Assembly: GCF_019320115.1 (NCBI RefSeq)
Contig: NC_089581.1
Coordinates: 12,290,265-12,354,264 of the forward strand
Source of the DNA: Miscanthus floridulus
Taxonomy: Eukaryota > Streptophyta > Magnoliopsida > Poales > Poaceae
Direction: 5' to 3'
Length of the DNA stretch: 64,000 bases
The position numbers and the translations under genes were made by a program. Of this stretch, positions 1 to 11,734 are shown one piece after another; within the stretch, counting starts at the first letter, position 1; the number at the start of each line of letters is the position of its first letter. The notes beneath the pieces are model-generated. The model had not been told where the DNA came from and made no database searches. It saw nothing but the letters and a program-made list of their open reading frames with translations.

Positions 1-73
1 ATATATATCTAAGAGATCAATGAAAGTGATTGGTTGTTCCAGAAATCTTGTTCATTTTCATTCACTACTAACA
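1..73 (+). repeat. 3' part of the 5' LTR of copia element A
   Basis: The first 73 bases match the last part of the LTRs at 2659-2835 and 20376-20596, ending in the same CACTACTAACA. The LTR start lies left of the window, so this copy's length and target duplication cannot be seen. The CGTTATCAGCAC stretch following at 74-85 also follows the middle LTR, with one change, and is probably the primer-binding region. Confidence 0.85.
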
Positions 74-2455
74 CGTTATCAGCACTGCTCTACTGGACAA
101 GAGAAAGAGAACGACGACGACAGAGGCACATGCCTCTGAACCCCCATCGGTAAGCATGGCAAGGATTGACTTACCGTCGCATGTTGTTCGTCAACTGTTC
201 TTCGCCCTTCGCCGCGTCGGTGGAGTTCGTCGTGGCCTGATCCGCCACCACGGCCACCATGGACAACGCCGCAGCGTCTTCGAGCGCCTTGGGCCTCGTG
301 TTCGCCGCGACAGTGCCCATGGTCATGGCCATGGTCCTTTCGGCCGCCTCTTCGACTCCGCTGTTCGTGGCTTCCGTTCCAATACGGTTCCTCGCCGCCG
401 ATGGATTCCTGTTCGTGGCCACCATGCTTCTCCTCCGCGCGATCTTCGTCTGCAGAGCCAGCCACCATCTCCTCGCCTTGGCTTGGACGGTGCCGGCCCC
501 AGCAACGCTGCGCCACCAGTCCAGGAAGCCCTGGCGCCACCAGTCTAGGATCCCTCGGCGCCACCCGTCGTGGAAGCCCCGGCGCCGCTTGTTGATGAAG
601 TGGTTGCCGAGCCCGTCGCCGCGTATGTCCCCATGGAGCCGATGTCGCTGGCACCGTCACCGCCTCGCTTCTGGTGCGACTTCTGCAAGGAGTTCACTTC
701 AATCCCGCACACGCTCGAGTACTCATACTCACTGCCGACGCCCACACCAGCCTCTCCGACTCCAGTGGCGAAAGGCAACTGCGTCCCCCGCTCGATCCAT
801 GGTTTCTGAACACGCGGGCTGCTCCCGTGCTTGACGCCGCAAAGATTGAGGAAGAGGACGAGGACATGGTGGCTGCCCTCGGCGTCGGCAACCTCTTCAA
901 CCCCGGCGGCTCGCACGCAGCCAGGACCGGCGTCCCGATGTATGGCTTCTTCGACGCGGCCGGACTCTCTGCTACTCCTCCATCAGCGGCGCTGCCCCTT
1001 CCCCAGAACATCTTCCACCGCCCTCGACCCGCGCGGACGCTGCGGCCCGCATGAAGGAGCAGGCTCTCCCGGTGGCTCCTCCATCTTCTGTTGAGGGCAG
1101 CGCCACACACGATTTGCCGCCTCCTCGGCCATAGGGTGGCCACCGTGGACAGACGCCCGGGGATCCGCCGGGGCACTTGGAACCTGGCCGCGCTCGGCCT
1201 CCCGTCGGCGGAGGTGCTCGGCAGCGGCTTCTACTCCCCCGACGAGGGGGAGTCCTCCTCGATCTGAAGATGGCGAGCATGGGAGGTGAAGTGGACCAGA
1301 GCGGCGAGGTGGTTTGCGACAGCGGTGGTGGCCTCCAAAATCGGCAGCGGCGGCGTGCGGTTAGGGTTTCAACCCTAACTGCCGACCGCCCCCCCCCCTT
1401 TTATGGGGCTGCTGCACGCGCTGGATGGGCCGGCCCAAGGCCGATGCCCTAGCCTCCCTCCACTCCCTGCGCCTGCCCGAATGGGCCAAGCTGGTCCGAA
1501 AAGAAAAAATGGGTTAAATCCCATTTTAATGCCCTGACTGGCTCCTTTTCTTCTTTTTATTTATTTTCAGCATTAATTCGTCAAAAACTATGTTTGTCTC
1601 TTATAATTATGTAATGTAAAATTAAGTACTCTTGTGTTTAGTCACTGACTTTAACTATAGTTGTACTTGTGATATTTTATCATTGTAAAATATCCATTTA
1701 TGATATTATTCAAAGTATTTGTCCATGTATGTATGGCAAATCCAATAAATAATATCCTTGTTATTACGACCATGATCTTGCAAATTATTTACTCATTCAT
1801 CAATTTTGCAATCGATCATTTTTATTTAAGCCCCTATTTATGTGTTTTGACTTTAAAGCACTACGCGCTTAAATAATGGATGCGACATTTTATGTATATT
1901 TTCTCATCAATTGTATAACGCGCATGTTTCCTATTTGTTTGTTGGCCATACACAAGGTAGCACCACTATTGCTACTGCGGGATCTACACTAAGTAAACAC
2001 TTAGTGACTATCCTCAACGTGCGTACCCAACATCATAAATGAGAACATTTAGTCTACATCTTTTCACAAAGATGACTACCATTAATTCACATTCCTATTG
2101 GCCATACACAAGGTAGCATCACTGTTGCTACTGTGGGATCTATACTAAGTCCATAACTTAGTGACTATCCCCAACGTGCGTACCCAATTCGTTTGTGAAT
2201 TGACTAAGGTCTACATCATTCTTGATGACTACCTTAAGACGGGTTTATATAACTTCCATAATTACTTGGCATCTACTGTTAATATAGACTATGCCTAATT
2301 TGAGGCCTACACTTTTATGGTGACTACCTCCATTATTTTATTATGCACATGAGATATTTACACCATTAATAATACAAGATTTATCTTGTCTCTATCTTGC
2401 ATCCCATAATTACAACACACCACAACATTTTAATAACTTAAAATGTTTTGATGGT
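74..2455 (+). other. Leader of copia element A (GC-rich then AT-rich)
   Basis: This 2.4-kb stretch lies between the 5' LTR and the gag start. Bases 110-1500 are GC-rich with overlapping ORFs on both strands and no domain I recognise, although one plus-strand frame near 690 contains a Cys-x2-Cys. Around 1360-1450, read on the minus strand, there are a TGGGCC box, a CCATAAAAGG TATA-like box and a GGGTTTGAAACCC stretch, which is promoter-like. Bases 1500-2455 are AT-rich with a ~90-bp direct repeat. I read it as the untranslated leader of the element. Capture of a host gene promoter and exon is an alternative that I cannot exclude. Confidence 0.5.
1944..2189 (+). repeat. Direct repeat of ~90 bp in the copia A leader
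   Basis: Two copies, about 1944-2031 and 2100-2189, both start GGCCATACACAAGGTAGCA and contain TTAGTGACTATC and AACGTGCGTACCCAA. They are about 156 bp apart. Shorter echoes (CTACATC...GATGACTACC) recur to 2320. They are non-coding. Confidence 0.8.
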
Positions 2456-2664
2456 TTGCCTCGTGTAGGATTAATGACCGTCAAAGAGTTTGATTTGCTT
2501 GCTCTAGACGGCTACAATTATCCCACATGGGTTATGGACGTAAAGGTTAGTCTTGCGTCCCGTAGACTTTATCGAGCTGTGTTACCACCCGAAGATGGTG
2601 TTGCACCTCTTGATGATCAACATGTATACACGGCCCTATATCTCATTAGGAGCCATATTCATCC
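2456..2664 (+). pseudogene. Copia A gag, N-terminal fragment
   Basis: The frame encodes about 68 residues with the copia Gag N-terminal pattern: a hydrophobic start, LDGYNYPTWVMDVKVSLASR, then a TALYLIRSHIHP segment. A full Gag would continue for another 250 or more residues. Here it runs straight into LTR sequence at the heptamer TCATCCG (2659-2665), which also occurs inside the 3' LTR at 20427-20433. This microhomology suggests template switching or an illegitimate deletion. The zinc-knuckle half of the same gag survives separately, inverted, at 2836-2989 plus 16008-16330. The product cannot be a working Gag. Confidence 0.75.
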
Positions 2665-2835
2665 GTCCAAGCAAGCAGTTAAGATTATAGATTAGATTAC
2701 CAGTTAACTTTCCTGAACAGTCACGTCCTTACGACGTCCGTACAGCGCGACCCTTCACTTGTATATATATCTAAGAGATCAATGAAAGTGGTTGGTTGTT
2801 CCAGAAATCTTGTTCATTTTCATTCACTACTAACA
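2659..2835 (+). repeat. Misplaced partial LTR inside copia element A
   Basis: These 177 bases align with positions 52-221 of the 3' LTR (20376-20596), sharing the GTATATATATCTAAGAGA stretch and the terminal CACTACTAACA. The first ~51 bases of the LTR are missing. It joins a gag fragment on its left and a gag fragment of opposite orientation on its right, a position no intact element would have. Confidence 0.85.
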
Positions 2836-2989
2836 CGTTATCGGCACGATCCTTGCTTCCTCGTATGTTGTTGCTGTTTGGTTCCATTGGAACTTGTTGC
2901 AAACAACCAGCCTCATTCCTGGTGGTGTCAGGTCGAATGTTGAAGTGGGCTTCATACTTCTGTCCTGGTGCAGCACGTTCGCGACCCAC
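2836..2989 (-). pseudogene. Inverted gag C-terminal piece of copia A, left part
   Basis: Read on the minus strand, this continues the frame of 16008-16330 across element B's target site: ...LYLKSVG then RERAAPGQKYEAHFN, a stretch typical of copia Gag just after the zinc knuckle. The orientation is opposite to the surrounding copia A parts. The frame then runs into antisense LTR sequence. Confidence 0.7.
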
Positions 2990-5356
2990 TGAAAGGACCT
3001 AGGATGCCGCCTAGAGGGGGGGTGAATAGGCGTTTCTGATAATTAACACCTTTAAATGCGGAAACGATTAGTAAAGGGAGTTTTCAAAATGGAAACTCCA
3101 AATAACGATTAGTACCACCCCTCACAAGTTAGCCACAGAGTATATAAAAGATACTAAATGAATCTAGGAGCCAAACGCCTGCAACCAAAGAGTTAGAACA
3201 CAATACAATTCAGTTTGGCGCAGGGGCTAATACCAGACGTGTCCGGTATGTATACCGGACGTGTCCGGTATTCACGACTTCAGTGGAACAACCCCGAATT
3301 TGCTCCTTTTGATTTCTATCTTCAATCCAAACTGCAGGAAACTATTAGAGATAGTAATATACACAGAGTACCTACAGAATAGCTAAAGCAACACAAATAT
3401 CAAATGAAATGCGAATTGAGACACGATATTTGTTTTACCGAAGTTCGGACTCGTTTGAGTCCTACTCTCCGTTGAGGGGGCTGCGGGCGACCCAGCGAAG
3501 GTCAGCCCTAGAGGATACCACGAAGGCCACTCTAGCCGAAGTCTTTTCCAACTCCTTTTCCTCCTTCCACTAAATGATTCTGAGCCGGCAGAATCGACCG
3601 TTACAAACTTTCCGAAGCAACCATAATCTCTCGATTGCTCTCCGGCGACGCCTAGCCGTCTAGGACCGAAGAGTCTAAGAGTAACAAATGCAAATCACAA
3701 GATTGACAATATGCACAAGTGCTCAAGTAGTGGCTTGCTCTCTTTTTCAAATTCTCTCTTAACCCACAAATGGATTTTTGCAATTTGTATCACACACTCA
3801 CTAAGAGAGGGTTTAGGAGAGTTGGCAAGGCTAAAAAAACGTGTATCTATCTCATCAGAATCAGCAGCATCTAAAGGTGGAGGCTTGGGGGTATTTATAG
3901 CCCCCTTGAAAAACTAGTTGTTTTATAGCCGTTGCAATACCGGACATGTCCGGTATGCATACCGGACACGTCCGGTATGACTCACACTGCGCCAACGGTA
4001 ACTAAGTTACAGTGAAGTTGTGAGGCATCGGAACTCCCAATGAATGCCGAGACTCTCGACCGTCAGAACTCCCGACTCACGTTGGAACTCCCGACCCTCA
4101 GCATATTTGAAAAACATGTAACTGAGTTAAAGTTAGTGAGGTGTTGGAACTCCCGATGCATGTCGGAACTCCCGATCGTTGGAACTCCCGACTTACATCG
4201 GTACTCCCGACCCTCACGGCTTTTGAAAACTAGCCGTTGGCTTCTGGTCATCCATACCGGACACGTCTGGTATGACCAGGACAGTGAAACCTCTAAGTCA
4301 GTTGAAGTGCGAGACGTCAGAACTCCCGACCCATGCCGGGACTCCCGACCGTCGGAACTCCCAACCTACGTCGGAACTCCCGACAAACCAACCCGAGAAC
4401 AACAATTTTACAGCTGCTGGACAAATACCGGACACGTCCGATATGAATACCGGACACGTCCGGTATTGCCAGACCAGCAAGAAATCAGTTAGCACTTTTG
4501 TCGCTCAAATACTCAAAACTCACATGGGTTGGCTTGAGCACTTATAAAATATTATCTATCAACATGATGCATCCCTCTTAGTAGTACGGCATACCTATTA
4601 AACTCAAGATCAAAACAAAAATGAATTTATACCACTTGAGTTGATTTCTTTTGAATTGATGCCGTCCCTTCCAATCTTCATCAAGTAAGGGTGCTAACAT
4701 GTTGATATTGATCTTTTCACTTGAGCATAACCATCTTGAGCATGTGACTTAATTCCATTCATCAAATTTGAATAATCCCAAATGTATCAAGTCACTTCCA
4801 TCAAATACTTCATTATAGATTTGATCCTTCACATCAATATGACCATCTTAGCTTGATTAGTACCTCAACTAAATGCAAGTACTTTCTTCTTCACCCTAGC
4901 TAGGTTCTTCAGCCGCCAAGCCGTCGCTTGCCCTTCACCCTTGCTTAGTACCTCTAAGCCTTTCCTTGCTATCTTCACCATCTCAAGCCATCAAGTCACA
5001 TCTTGTGTTGAATGATCCATTCATATGTATTATTATCTTTTTTATTTTAATTTAGCAAGCTTCAAATATGAGACCATTCCATATGCAATCCCTCATGTCT
5101 TATTAACTAATAATCACGAGCTTGCTTTCACATAGTACATGGAAATCCCATAATGAATAAGCCTTCATATGAATTCTATTTGCATTGTTGTCTTGTGCTT
5201 GAACTAGATTGTTTATACAACAACACATCATTTTGGCTTTCATTAAGTACCTGTGAGATAACCTATTACCTGTCCACACTTAGCAAATGGGTTAGTCCTT
5301 TAATCACGTTGTCATTCAATCATCCAAAACCCACTAAAGGGCTAGATGCACTTTCA
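2990..5356 (-). repeat. 3' LTR of element B (left copy)
   Basis: This is a 2367-bp LTR. On the minus strand it begins TGAAAGTGCATCTAGCCC and ends CTAGGTCCTTTCA. It matches the right copy with point differences. Bases 3225-3280 and 3940-4470 contain many copies of the palindrome TACCGGAC-(AC/GT)-GTCCGGTA and of GTCGGAACTCCCGAC. It is directly preceded, on the minus strand, by the polypurine tract. Confidence 0.9.
3225..4470. repeat. Palindrome array in the element B LTR
   Basis: Two short motifs recur. The first is ATACCGGAC-AC-GTCCGGTAT with 7-9-bp arms around an ACGT core, often in tandem pairs about 22 bp apart (near 3232, 3946, 4255 and 4427). The second is GTCGGAACTCCCGAC with 5-bp arms, repeated about a dozen times between 4025 and 4395. 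Further copies of the first motif lie inside the element (near 8038, 8433, 9323 and 11188) and in the right LTR (near 11975, 14569, 14886-14950 and 15107). Confidence 0.85.
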
Positions 5357-5370
5357 ATCTCCCCCTTTTT
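5357..5370 (-). other. Polypurine tract of element B
   Basis: The minus strand reads AAAAAGGGGGAGAT directly before the 3' LTR start TGAAAGTG. This is the expected plus-strand priming site and confirms the element's orientation. Confidence 0.85.
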
Positions 5371-5987
5371 GGTGATTGATGACAACTTGATTAAAGCTTA
5401 TAAAATGATATAAACATTTAAAGTTTTGGGTTCAATGATTTATGAGAGGCTCCCCCTTAATATGTGCTTATGATTAGAATTCACAAAATGACCTCAATTG
5501 TCAATTGCACATACTAAAACATATAGGAGACTCCCCCTAAATCATTGCATTCGTGGGGTGCATGTGTGTGTGACAAAGAGAAACCGTGATGCATATGTCA
5601 AGATATATCACATAAGAATAAATATAAAGGCATCACATCAAATATTTTCATTCTAGCATGCATAGTCCTTATGAAAATAAATATGACACAAGTAATTCAC
5701 ACATAGCACTCATTACAAATTCAAGTCTAGAAACCACTGAGATATAGATAAAGATCATGTCTTAAGAGATACATAGATAAAGCATAAGTCTCATCTCTCA
5801 TAAGATATAATCTATCTCATATCTAAGATACATCAATGAAGCTCAAAAACAAACTACAGCCTGCAGTACATATCTTCAGGTACAAAGATAAGCAAATGAA
5901 ACTATCCTGAAGCTTTAATCAGTCTCTCTCCCCCTTTGTCATCTATCACCACAAAGGTCCAACAAAGGGGCTACAAGCTGTCACTGA
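5371..5987. other. Non-coding 3' region of element B
   Basis: AT-rich sequence between the third ORF and the polypurine tract. No gene or strong repeat is seen. Confidence 0.6.
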
Positions 5988-7808
5988 TCACTCATCATCG
6001 TCATCACCAGCATCCTCATCATCTGAGCGTGCAACACCGGCTGGACGAGAACCACCCGCACCAGACAGGTCATAGGCACTAGACCCGTAGAAGCTGCCAC
6101 AACCTGTCAGGTCACTCCACCAATCTATGGCATAGTTGTCTGCAGAGCTGGGATGTGGCTGAGAGTGAGTAGGCACATGAGCCTAAAGTGGTAGAGTGTC
6201 AGGGTGCTTAGGTGCCTGCTGCTGCTGTCTCTGAAGGAACTTAGCATACTCTCTGTCATATCTGGCCTACTGCTGCTCCTCAGTCTCCTGCTCACTAGCT
6301 ACCTCATCTGATAGTGGAGACCTAGGAGGATCAAGCTCAAGCCTAGAAGCAATTTGCTTCAAGGTTCGAGTGTCCTTCCTCCTAGCCTCCCTCTCCTTCT
6401 GGTGCCTGGTCTGGATGTCACGGCACATCCCAAATATGGAGCTGAAAAGCCTGTGGATAGGCGAAGGAGGACTGCCACGGCGTGAAGTAGAACGTGAAGG
6501 AGCATGTGGTGAAGGTGAAGCTCCTACTGGTGCACCACTCCCAGGTGCATCTGCCTCTAGTGCTGCTGCTGCTCCTCCTGGTCTTGCTGGAGGTAACCCG
6601 GTCTCAGGCAGATCTGCAACAATCTTTAGGGCCCTGTGAATCTTGTCATACTCGAACGTGTGCCCTGTCACCTGCTCAATCATATGCATGATATAAGGAG
6701 CAAAACCACAGCCCTTGAGGGGCCTCTCTCCAACACTCCTGATCTCGGACCAAATGAAGTCAAATACGCTGAAAGGCCGAGCATCAGGTGCCATCCTATG
6801 GAGTAGGTTCCTAGAGTAATCTACAATGTTGCCCTTATCTCCACCCTTGTAGTCAATAGTCTTCCTGAACATCCTGTCCAGGTATCTGTAAGTGGGGTAA
6901 AGACCTAGAACCTTCCCCACAGCTCATCTCTCACCACCTGGAGGATACATGTAGGCAAGCTGCTCAAGAGGTAACACCTGCTTGGTGTGGATCCTGTCCC
7001 TCTAGAGATCATCCTCAGAGAAGCCAAGCTGGGTGGCAAATACATCATAGTCAATACTGTACCACTGACCCTCAAGCATCCAGTGCATCTGCCTCTCATC
7101 CTCCTCAACAAACAGAGTAGCATAGAACTGAGCTACTACCTCTGTGCTCCAGTCATGCTGGAACTCCATGATCTCATAAACTCCTATGCTCTGGTAGATG
7201 GCAATAGCATGATCAACTAAGGCCTTCTGCAACTCTCTAATATATTACCAGTTAATCCATTGAGACCTGGCAATCACTGGGTTCCTAGTGAGAATCACAC
7301 TGGAGTAGAAGTCTAGCTAAAAAGCTGTCTGGAAGTGGTGATCGTACTGAACCTTAGGTAAGTCTCTCGGATCAACCCTTCGCTCATCTCTAGCTCTCCT
7401 AGTCATACCCTTTCCCCTGTAGTCAACCCTGGGAACATAGGAGGGCACATTGGGCAGACGTGTCTCTAGAAGACCATAATGCATCCCCTGACCAGGCTGG
7501 TGCTGAGCTGGAGGAACTAACTCCTCCTCAATCTCCTGCTCCTCATCTGAGCTGTCACAATCTGATCCTCTCTCAGTGCTCTTCCTCTTTCTTTCTTCTT
7601 TAGACTCCACTCTGAACTCATCAGTGTCTGTGTCAGAAGAAGAGCTTCCGGACCCCTCTACATACTGAGCAGCTGCACTAGAGGTAGCCCTGGTAGACCT
7701 CCTGCTGGTTGGCTTGAATCTAGGATGCATATCCCGTCTCGCCTTCTTGTACTTCTCAAGTGCTAGATCATGCCTGTGCTTAGACCTCGGCTCCTGTCGT
7801 CCACTCAT
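5988..7808 (-). pseudogene. Third ORF of element B (plant transposon / envelope-position protein), decayed
   Basis: The minus-strand reading frame starts at 7808 (MSGRQEPRSKHRHD). It begins with a basic, Ser-rich and acidic N-terminus. A globular part follows, with FYATLFVEEDERQMHWMLEG, YSIDYDVFATQLGF, MAPDARPFSVFDFIW and CGFAPYIMHMIEQVTGH, then a Pro/Ala-rich linker, a charged helix (QTRHQKEREARRKD) and an acidic tail. I recognise this as the protein that grass SIRE-type elements carry between pol and the 3' LTR, resembling the 'putative plant transposon protein' family. Its function is unknown and there is no evidence of an envelope role. In-frame stops occur near 7317, 7245, 7005, 6921 and 6266, so this copy is dead. 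The frame is otherwise held across about 600 codons. Confidence 0.7.
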
Positions 7809-9777
7809 GGCTGTTGTCCTGTATCCAAAGATTTTTATAGAATTTTACATACATGCCCATAGCTTATTCTCAAATTGTAATTAGACATAGATTCTTTTAT
7901 CCAAGGTTTTACAATCACCTCGACACACCATTGTCACATGGTTTGCAAAACATAGATACAGAAAAAACTATGCCTAATATACAATTGTAGGATAGGATTG
8001 AATCAAAGGAAGCAGAGAGCCTACTCTGCTGGGCCATACCGAACACGTCCGGTATGGGCCACCAGCAACCCTAACTAGGGTTCCTTGATTCAAACCAACA
8101 CGGATTAATCCCAAACTTTGGGCATTGCTTCTTCATCACCAATGCAGCATAATCACCGAAGGAATTTTAAAATCATGCATTGACCATGTAGATCGGACAA
8201 GGTCCGTGATTAGGGTACCTTGAGAGGAGAGAAGAGAGAGCGATGTGAAATCCAAATCCACGGGCCTTTAATCCTTGATCCAAGCCTTCTCTAATGCAAT
8301 CTCCCTCTCTCTCTTTTCCTTGGTGAAATCCTTGGTCGCCCTAGGTGGGAAGAAGGGCGTCTGCTGGTTGGTTTGGAGGAGGCAAGTGAGTTTGGGCCGA
8401 AGGGGTACGCTCTGTTTTTATAGTCCCGCTCATACCGGACACGTCCGGTATACACGGCCTGGCCCAATTTATTCCAAAATGTGTTTTCTCTCTTCCAATT
8501 CCCTTTTCTGTTAGTTCTTAGTCCAAAAGGTATATAATCTTGATCCAAACTGAGTATCATCACTTTCCTTATCCAATGCCGTAAAATGATTTTCTCTTTT
8601 CCAAATATTTGGCATATACAAGATTTCGCTTACTTGAGAGAGATAGAGTGAGACATAGTAGATTGTGGACTTAAGAAAGCCATGTCATGTGTGATTAGTC
8701 AATCAAACAATCAAGGAGAGCTATAATCATCACATGACAAGGCTAGGTCACAAAGACCAAGATTCAAATTATTTTTCAAATTCACACTTCCTACTCATGC
8801 TAGTTAGAGGTTTTGAAAGACATCTCTCCTATGTCACACAAATACACATTCTAACATACAAAGGGCCTTAGATGCACTTACAATGTATGTATATAAACAC
8901 ATACCTTTGCCTTGAGCCCACAAGAATACCACTAAGAGGATAAATATCATGATGATCTTTATGTTGACCTCAATTGCCAAATAATCATGCTAGATACATT
9001 TTCATCCAAAGAACTATAGAGAATGCTAGATAAATTTGTTAGTCCTCAATGGTGCAAAATAGAAATTTAGCTCCCCCTAAATAAGTGCTTCAAGTAATTT
9101 GAATGACTTTCTACAAGCACTTTTATTCTTTTAAGAAATTTGGAGCCAATTTTCCATTTTGACCATAATCAAATAATTTGCCATATTTAGATTTCGATGA
9201 GACATACTCACAAACCACTTAGGAATTGATGAATCACAAGCTTCTGAGTAAGTTAAGGATATATGAAAATATACGGATCAAAGACTCAGTTGTAATTCAA
9301 ATTGTGTTCTGGTTGCTACAATACCGGACACGTCCGGTAGGTATACCGGACACGTCCGGTAGGTGCAAGACAGACATAATTAATTCGCTGCTTGTGATTC
9401 TTCGTTTAGCTCTATTATTTATTGTATACTAGCATCTCAACAAATAAATTACTCTACTAGATAGCGATCAAAAGCGTCATACAGCAAAGTAGAATTCTTT
9501 TTAATTGACACTAATTAGCCACTTTTATTATTTCACAAATATACTTATTTGTGAACTATAGAACATGAAATGAACAAGGTGGCTATCCTAAAGGGTTTAG
9601 GTACTTGTTACCAATGGTGAGGATGAAATATATGATATGTTCATTCAATTATCTTCGGGTCAACCATATAAGGGATTAAGATAAGAATTGGTTGATAGAT
9701 TGAGTGAATGTTTGTCAAATTGCTTGCTTAACCACCCTGAAGGCTTCATCTCATCGCCAAGTACCTACATCATTAAC
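7809..9777. other. Spacer of element B where pol would be expected
   Basis: A 2-kb AT-rich stretch with no integrase, reverse transcriptase or RNase H motif on either strand. It contains three sites of the TACCGGAC/GTCCGGTA palindrome (near 8038, 8433 and a tandem pair at 9323-9361). Confidence 0.7.
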
Positions 9778-11682
9778 CTAAGCACACTTTGGTACCCAAC
9801 TCTTGTTGGGTCCTTTTGAGTTAGTCAACAAGTGCTTAGGTACCCAAATGGCTTTAGCACTAGTTTGTGGTGAACACATCACCTTACTAATGCTAACTCC
9901 ATTTGTGGTCTTCCTAAGCATATCATGATAAACAAATGTGTTTGGCTTAGGTGAGTTACCATTTGGGCATTCATAACTTAGATGCCCTTTTCTTTTACAA
10001 GCATAGCATATGCGGCCTTTGTTTGCTCTATGCTTGTTTTACTTGTATGGACATCTTTCAACCTTGTGGCCCATCTCATTGCATCCATAGCATCTTCTTG
10101 TTGCAACTTGGGCTTCCTTTCTTGCCTTTTTGTACATTGGGCATTTCTTGGTAGAAGCCTTTTGATTTGCAGCTTCAACCTTGTCGGTCCAACTCTTGTG
10201 TGGACACATAGCCCACTCATGTCCATACAATCCACAACCATAGCACATCCTTTTTCCATGTTTCTTGCTCTTGGTTGTGTTGGCCTTGCTTGAGATGTGA
10301 TTCTTTTGTTGGGCTTTGGAGGAAGCAAGGTTTGAGCCCTTCTCAAGTTTCTTCACCATGTTATCACGGTCATCTTGAGAAGGTTGTGCTTTCTCCTTAC
10401 CCTTCAACTGAATCACATCTTTCTTTAACCTTTTCACTTCTTCTTTGAGCTCTATGTTTTCTATAAGATTTAGCTCAATCGAAGATTGGCTTGCTTGAGG
10501 AGCACATTCATTAGTACAAGAAATATTTAATTGAGATGGTGTACTAGTGAGCGGATATGTGAGAGGTTGAGAAAATTTTACCGATGTAATCACAACCTCA
10601 TGAGCCACCTCAAGCATGATGCTTGATTCTACTACTTCCTCATGAGAGCACTTTAGATGAACATAATTTGCTTGTAGCATATCATACTTGCTTGATAGTT
10701 CATCTAGCCTTGCCTTGAGCTCGAAGTTTTCCTTCTCTAGTTGTGAAACACTAGAAGAGGAGTTAGTAACTAAAGCATGCTCAATTGACAATTTTTCATA
10801 CCTCTCATTTATTGCCTTTAGCTCTTGCAATTTGGAGATGAGAAACTTTTCTTGATTTTGAAGCGATTGCTCTTGCTTTTCTATCTCTTCTTCAAGCTCA
10901 TCATTCTTTTCAACTATCTTCATGATGATGAACTTGTCTTTATGGTTGAGATGATCAAGGTTGTAGTTGTCTTCAACTTCAACATCACTCTCTTCTTGAT
11001 CATCCACTTGAGCCTTCTCCTTTTCTTGATCTTTCTTGTTACTCTTCTTCTTGCTTTTCTTGGCCATGAGATATAAGTGATGAGTATCATGAGATACTGA
11101 GATTGACTCATCACTTGGTCGCCACCGAGCTTGAGCATCGCTGCAAACAACTAATTGCTACTCTTCTACCTTGGGCATACCGACCAGACACGTCCGGTAT
11201 GTGTAGGTAGACAGCAGGTCATGCGCTGCTTGCACTTCTTGCTCCGGCTCGGCGCTCTTGAGGTCTTGTGAGGCTTCTTCACTGTATGATGATAAAATGG
11301 ACATACTTTCCATTGACTTGATCTCAAGTGCATCATCATATTTGGATTTTCCATATAAATCAAAAAGTCTAGTCCAAATGAGATGAGCACTCTTCGGAGG
11401 TGGTTGTCCATTGAAGATTGCCTCATCTTGAACCTCTACACTCAATGTACTCAAAATAATATTAATAGCTTGAGCATTAAGTTGCATGCATATCTCTTCC
11501 TCTTTTGATAAATTTTTGTAGTTGCTCCAATCAACTATAGAAAGAGGTACGCTTGCATCCACAATATACTCAACAAGAGGACTAATATCTCTAAAAGCAT
11601 TGAGTACATGTATTGACCAAGTTAGAAAGTTTGAACCATCATTTTGGAGAAGCACCGGCTCCAACTTGATAGGCGTCGACAT
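9778..11682 (-). pseudogene. Gag of element B with three zinc knuckles
   Basis: The start ATG at 11682 opens MSTPIKLEPVLLQNDGSNFL, the copia Gag N-terminal domain (DGSNFLTWSIHVLNAF...). A long charged coiled coil follows (about 11060-10400), beginning MAKKSKKKSNKKDQEKEK. Three CX2CX4HX4C knuckles come next: CYGCGLYGHEWAMC, CYGCNEMGHKVERC and CYACKRKGHLSYEC. The frame ends ...SWVPKCA at a proper stop (9778-9780). Two in-frame stops, TAG at 11155-11157 and TAA at 10036-10038, break it. In autonomous SIRE elements Gag reads on into pol; here it ends and only spacer follows. The normal product would form the virus-like particle and bind element RNA. Confidence 0.82.
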
Positions 11683-11720
11683 CCTTTTCTCATGGCGATA
11701 AAGCTTTAGGTGAGAACCTT

Positions 11721-11733
11721 GCTCTGATACCAA
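11721..11733 (-). other. Primer-binding site of element B
   Basis: The minus strand reads TTGGTATCAGAGC one base after the LTR end. This is complementary to the 3' end of initiator methionine tRNA, the usual primer of plant copia elements. Confidence 0.9.
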
Positions 11734-11734
11734 T

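Noticed and set aside
156..1054. Several overlapping ORFs of 80-190 codons in the copia A leader
   Set aside because: They occur on both strands of GC-rich sequence without recognisable domains or codon pattern. I kept the region as a leader.
3225..4470. Repeated palindromes considered as a CRISPR-like array or a satellite
   Set aside because: They are confined to LTRs and interior of one retroelement, have variable spacing and occur in both LTR copies.
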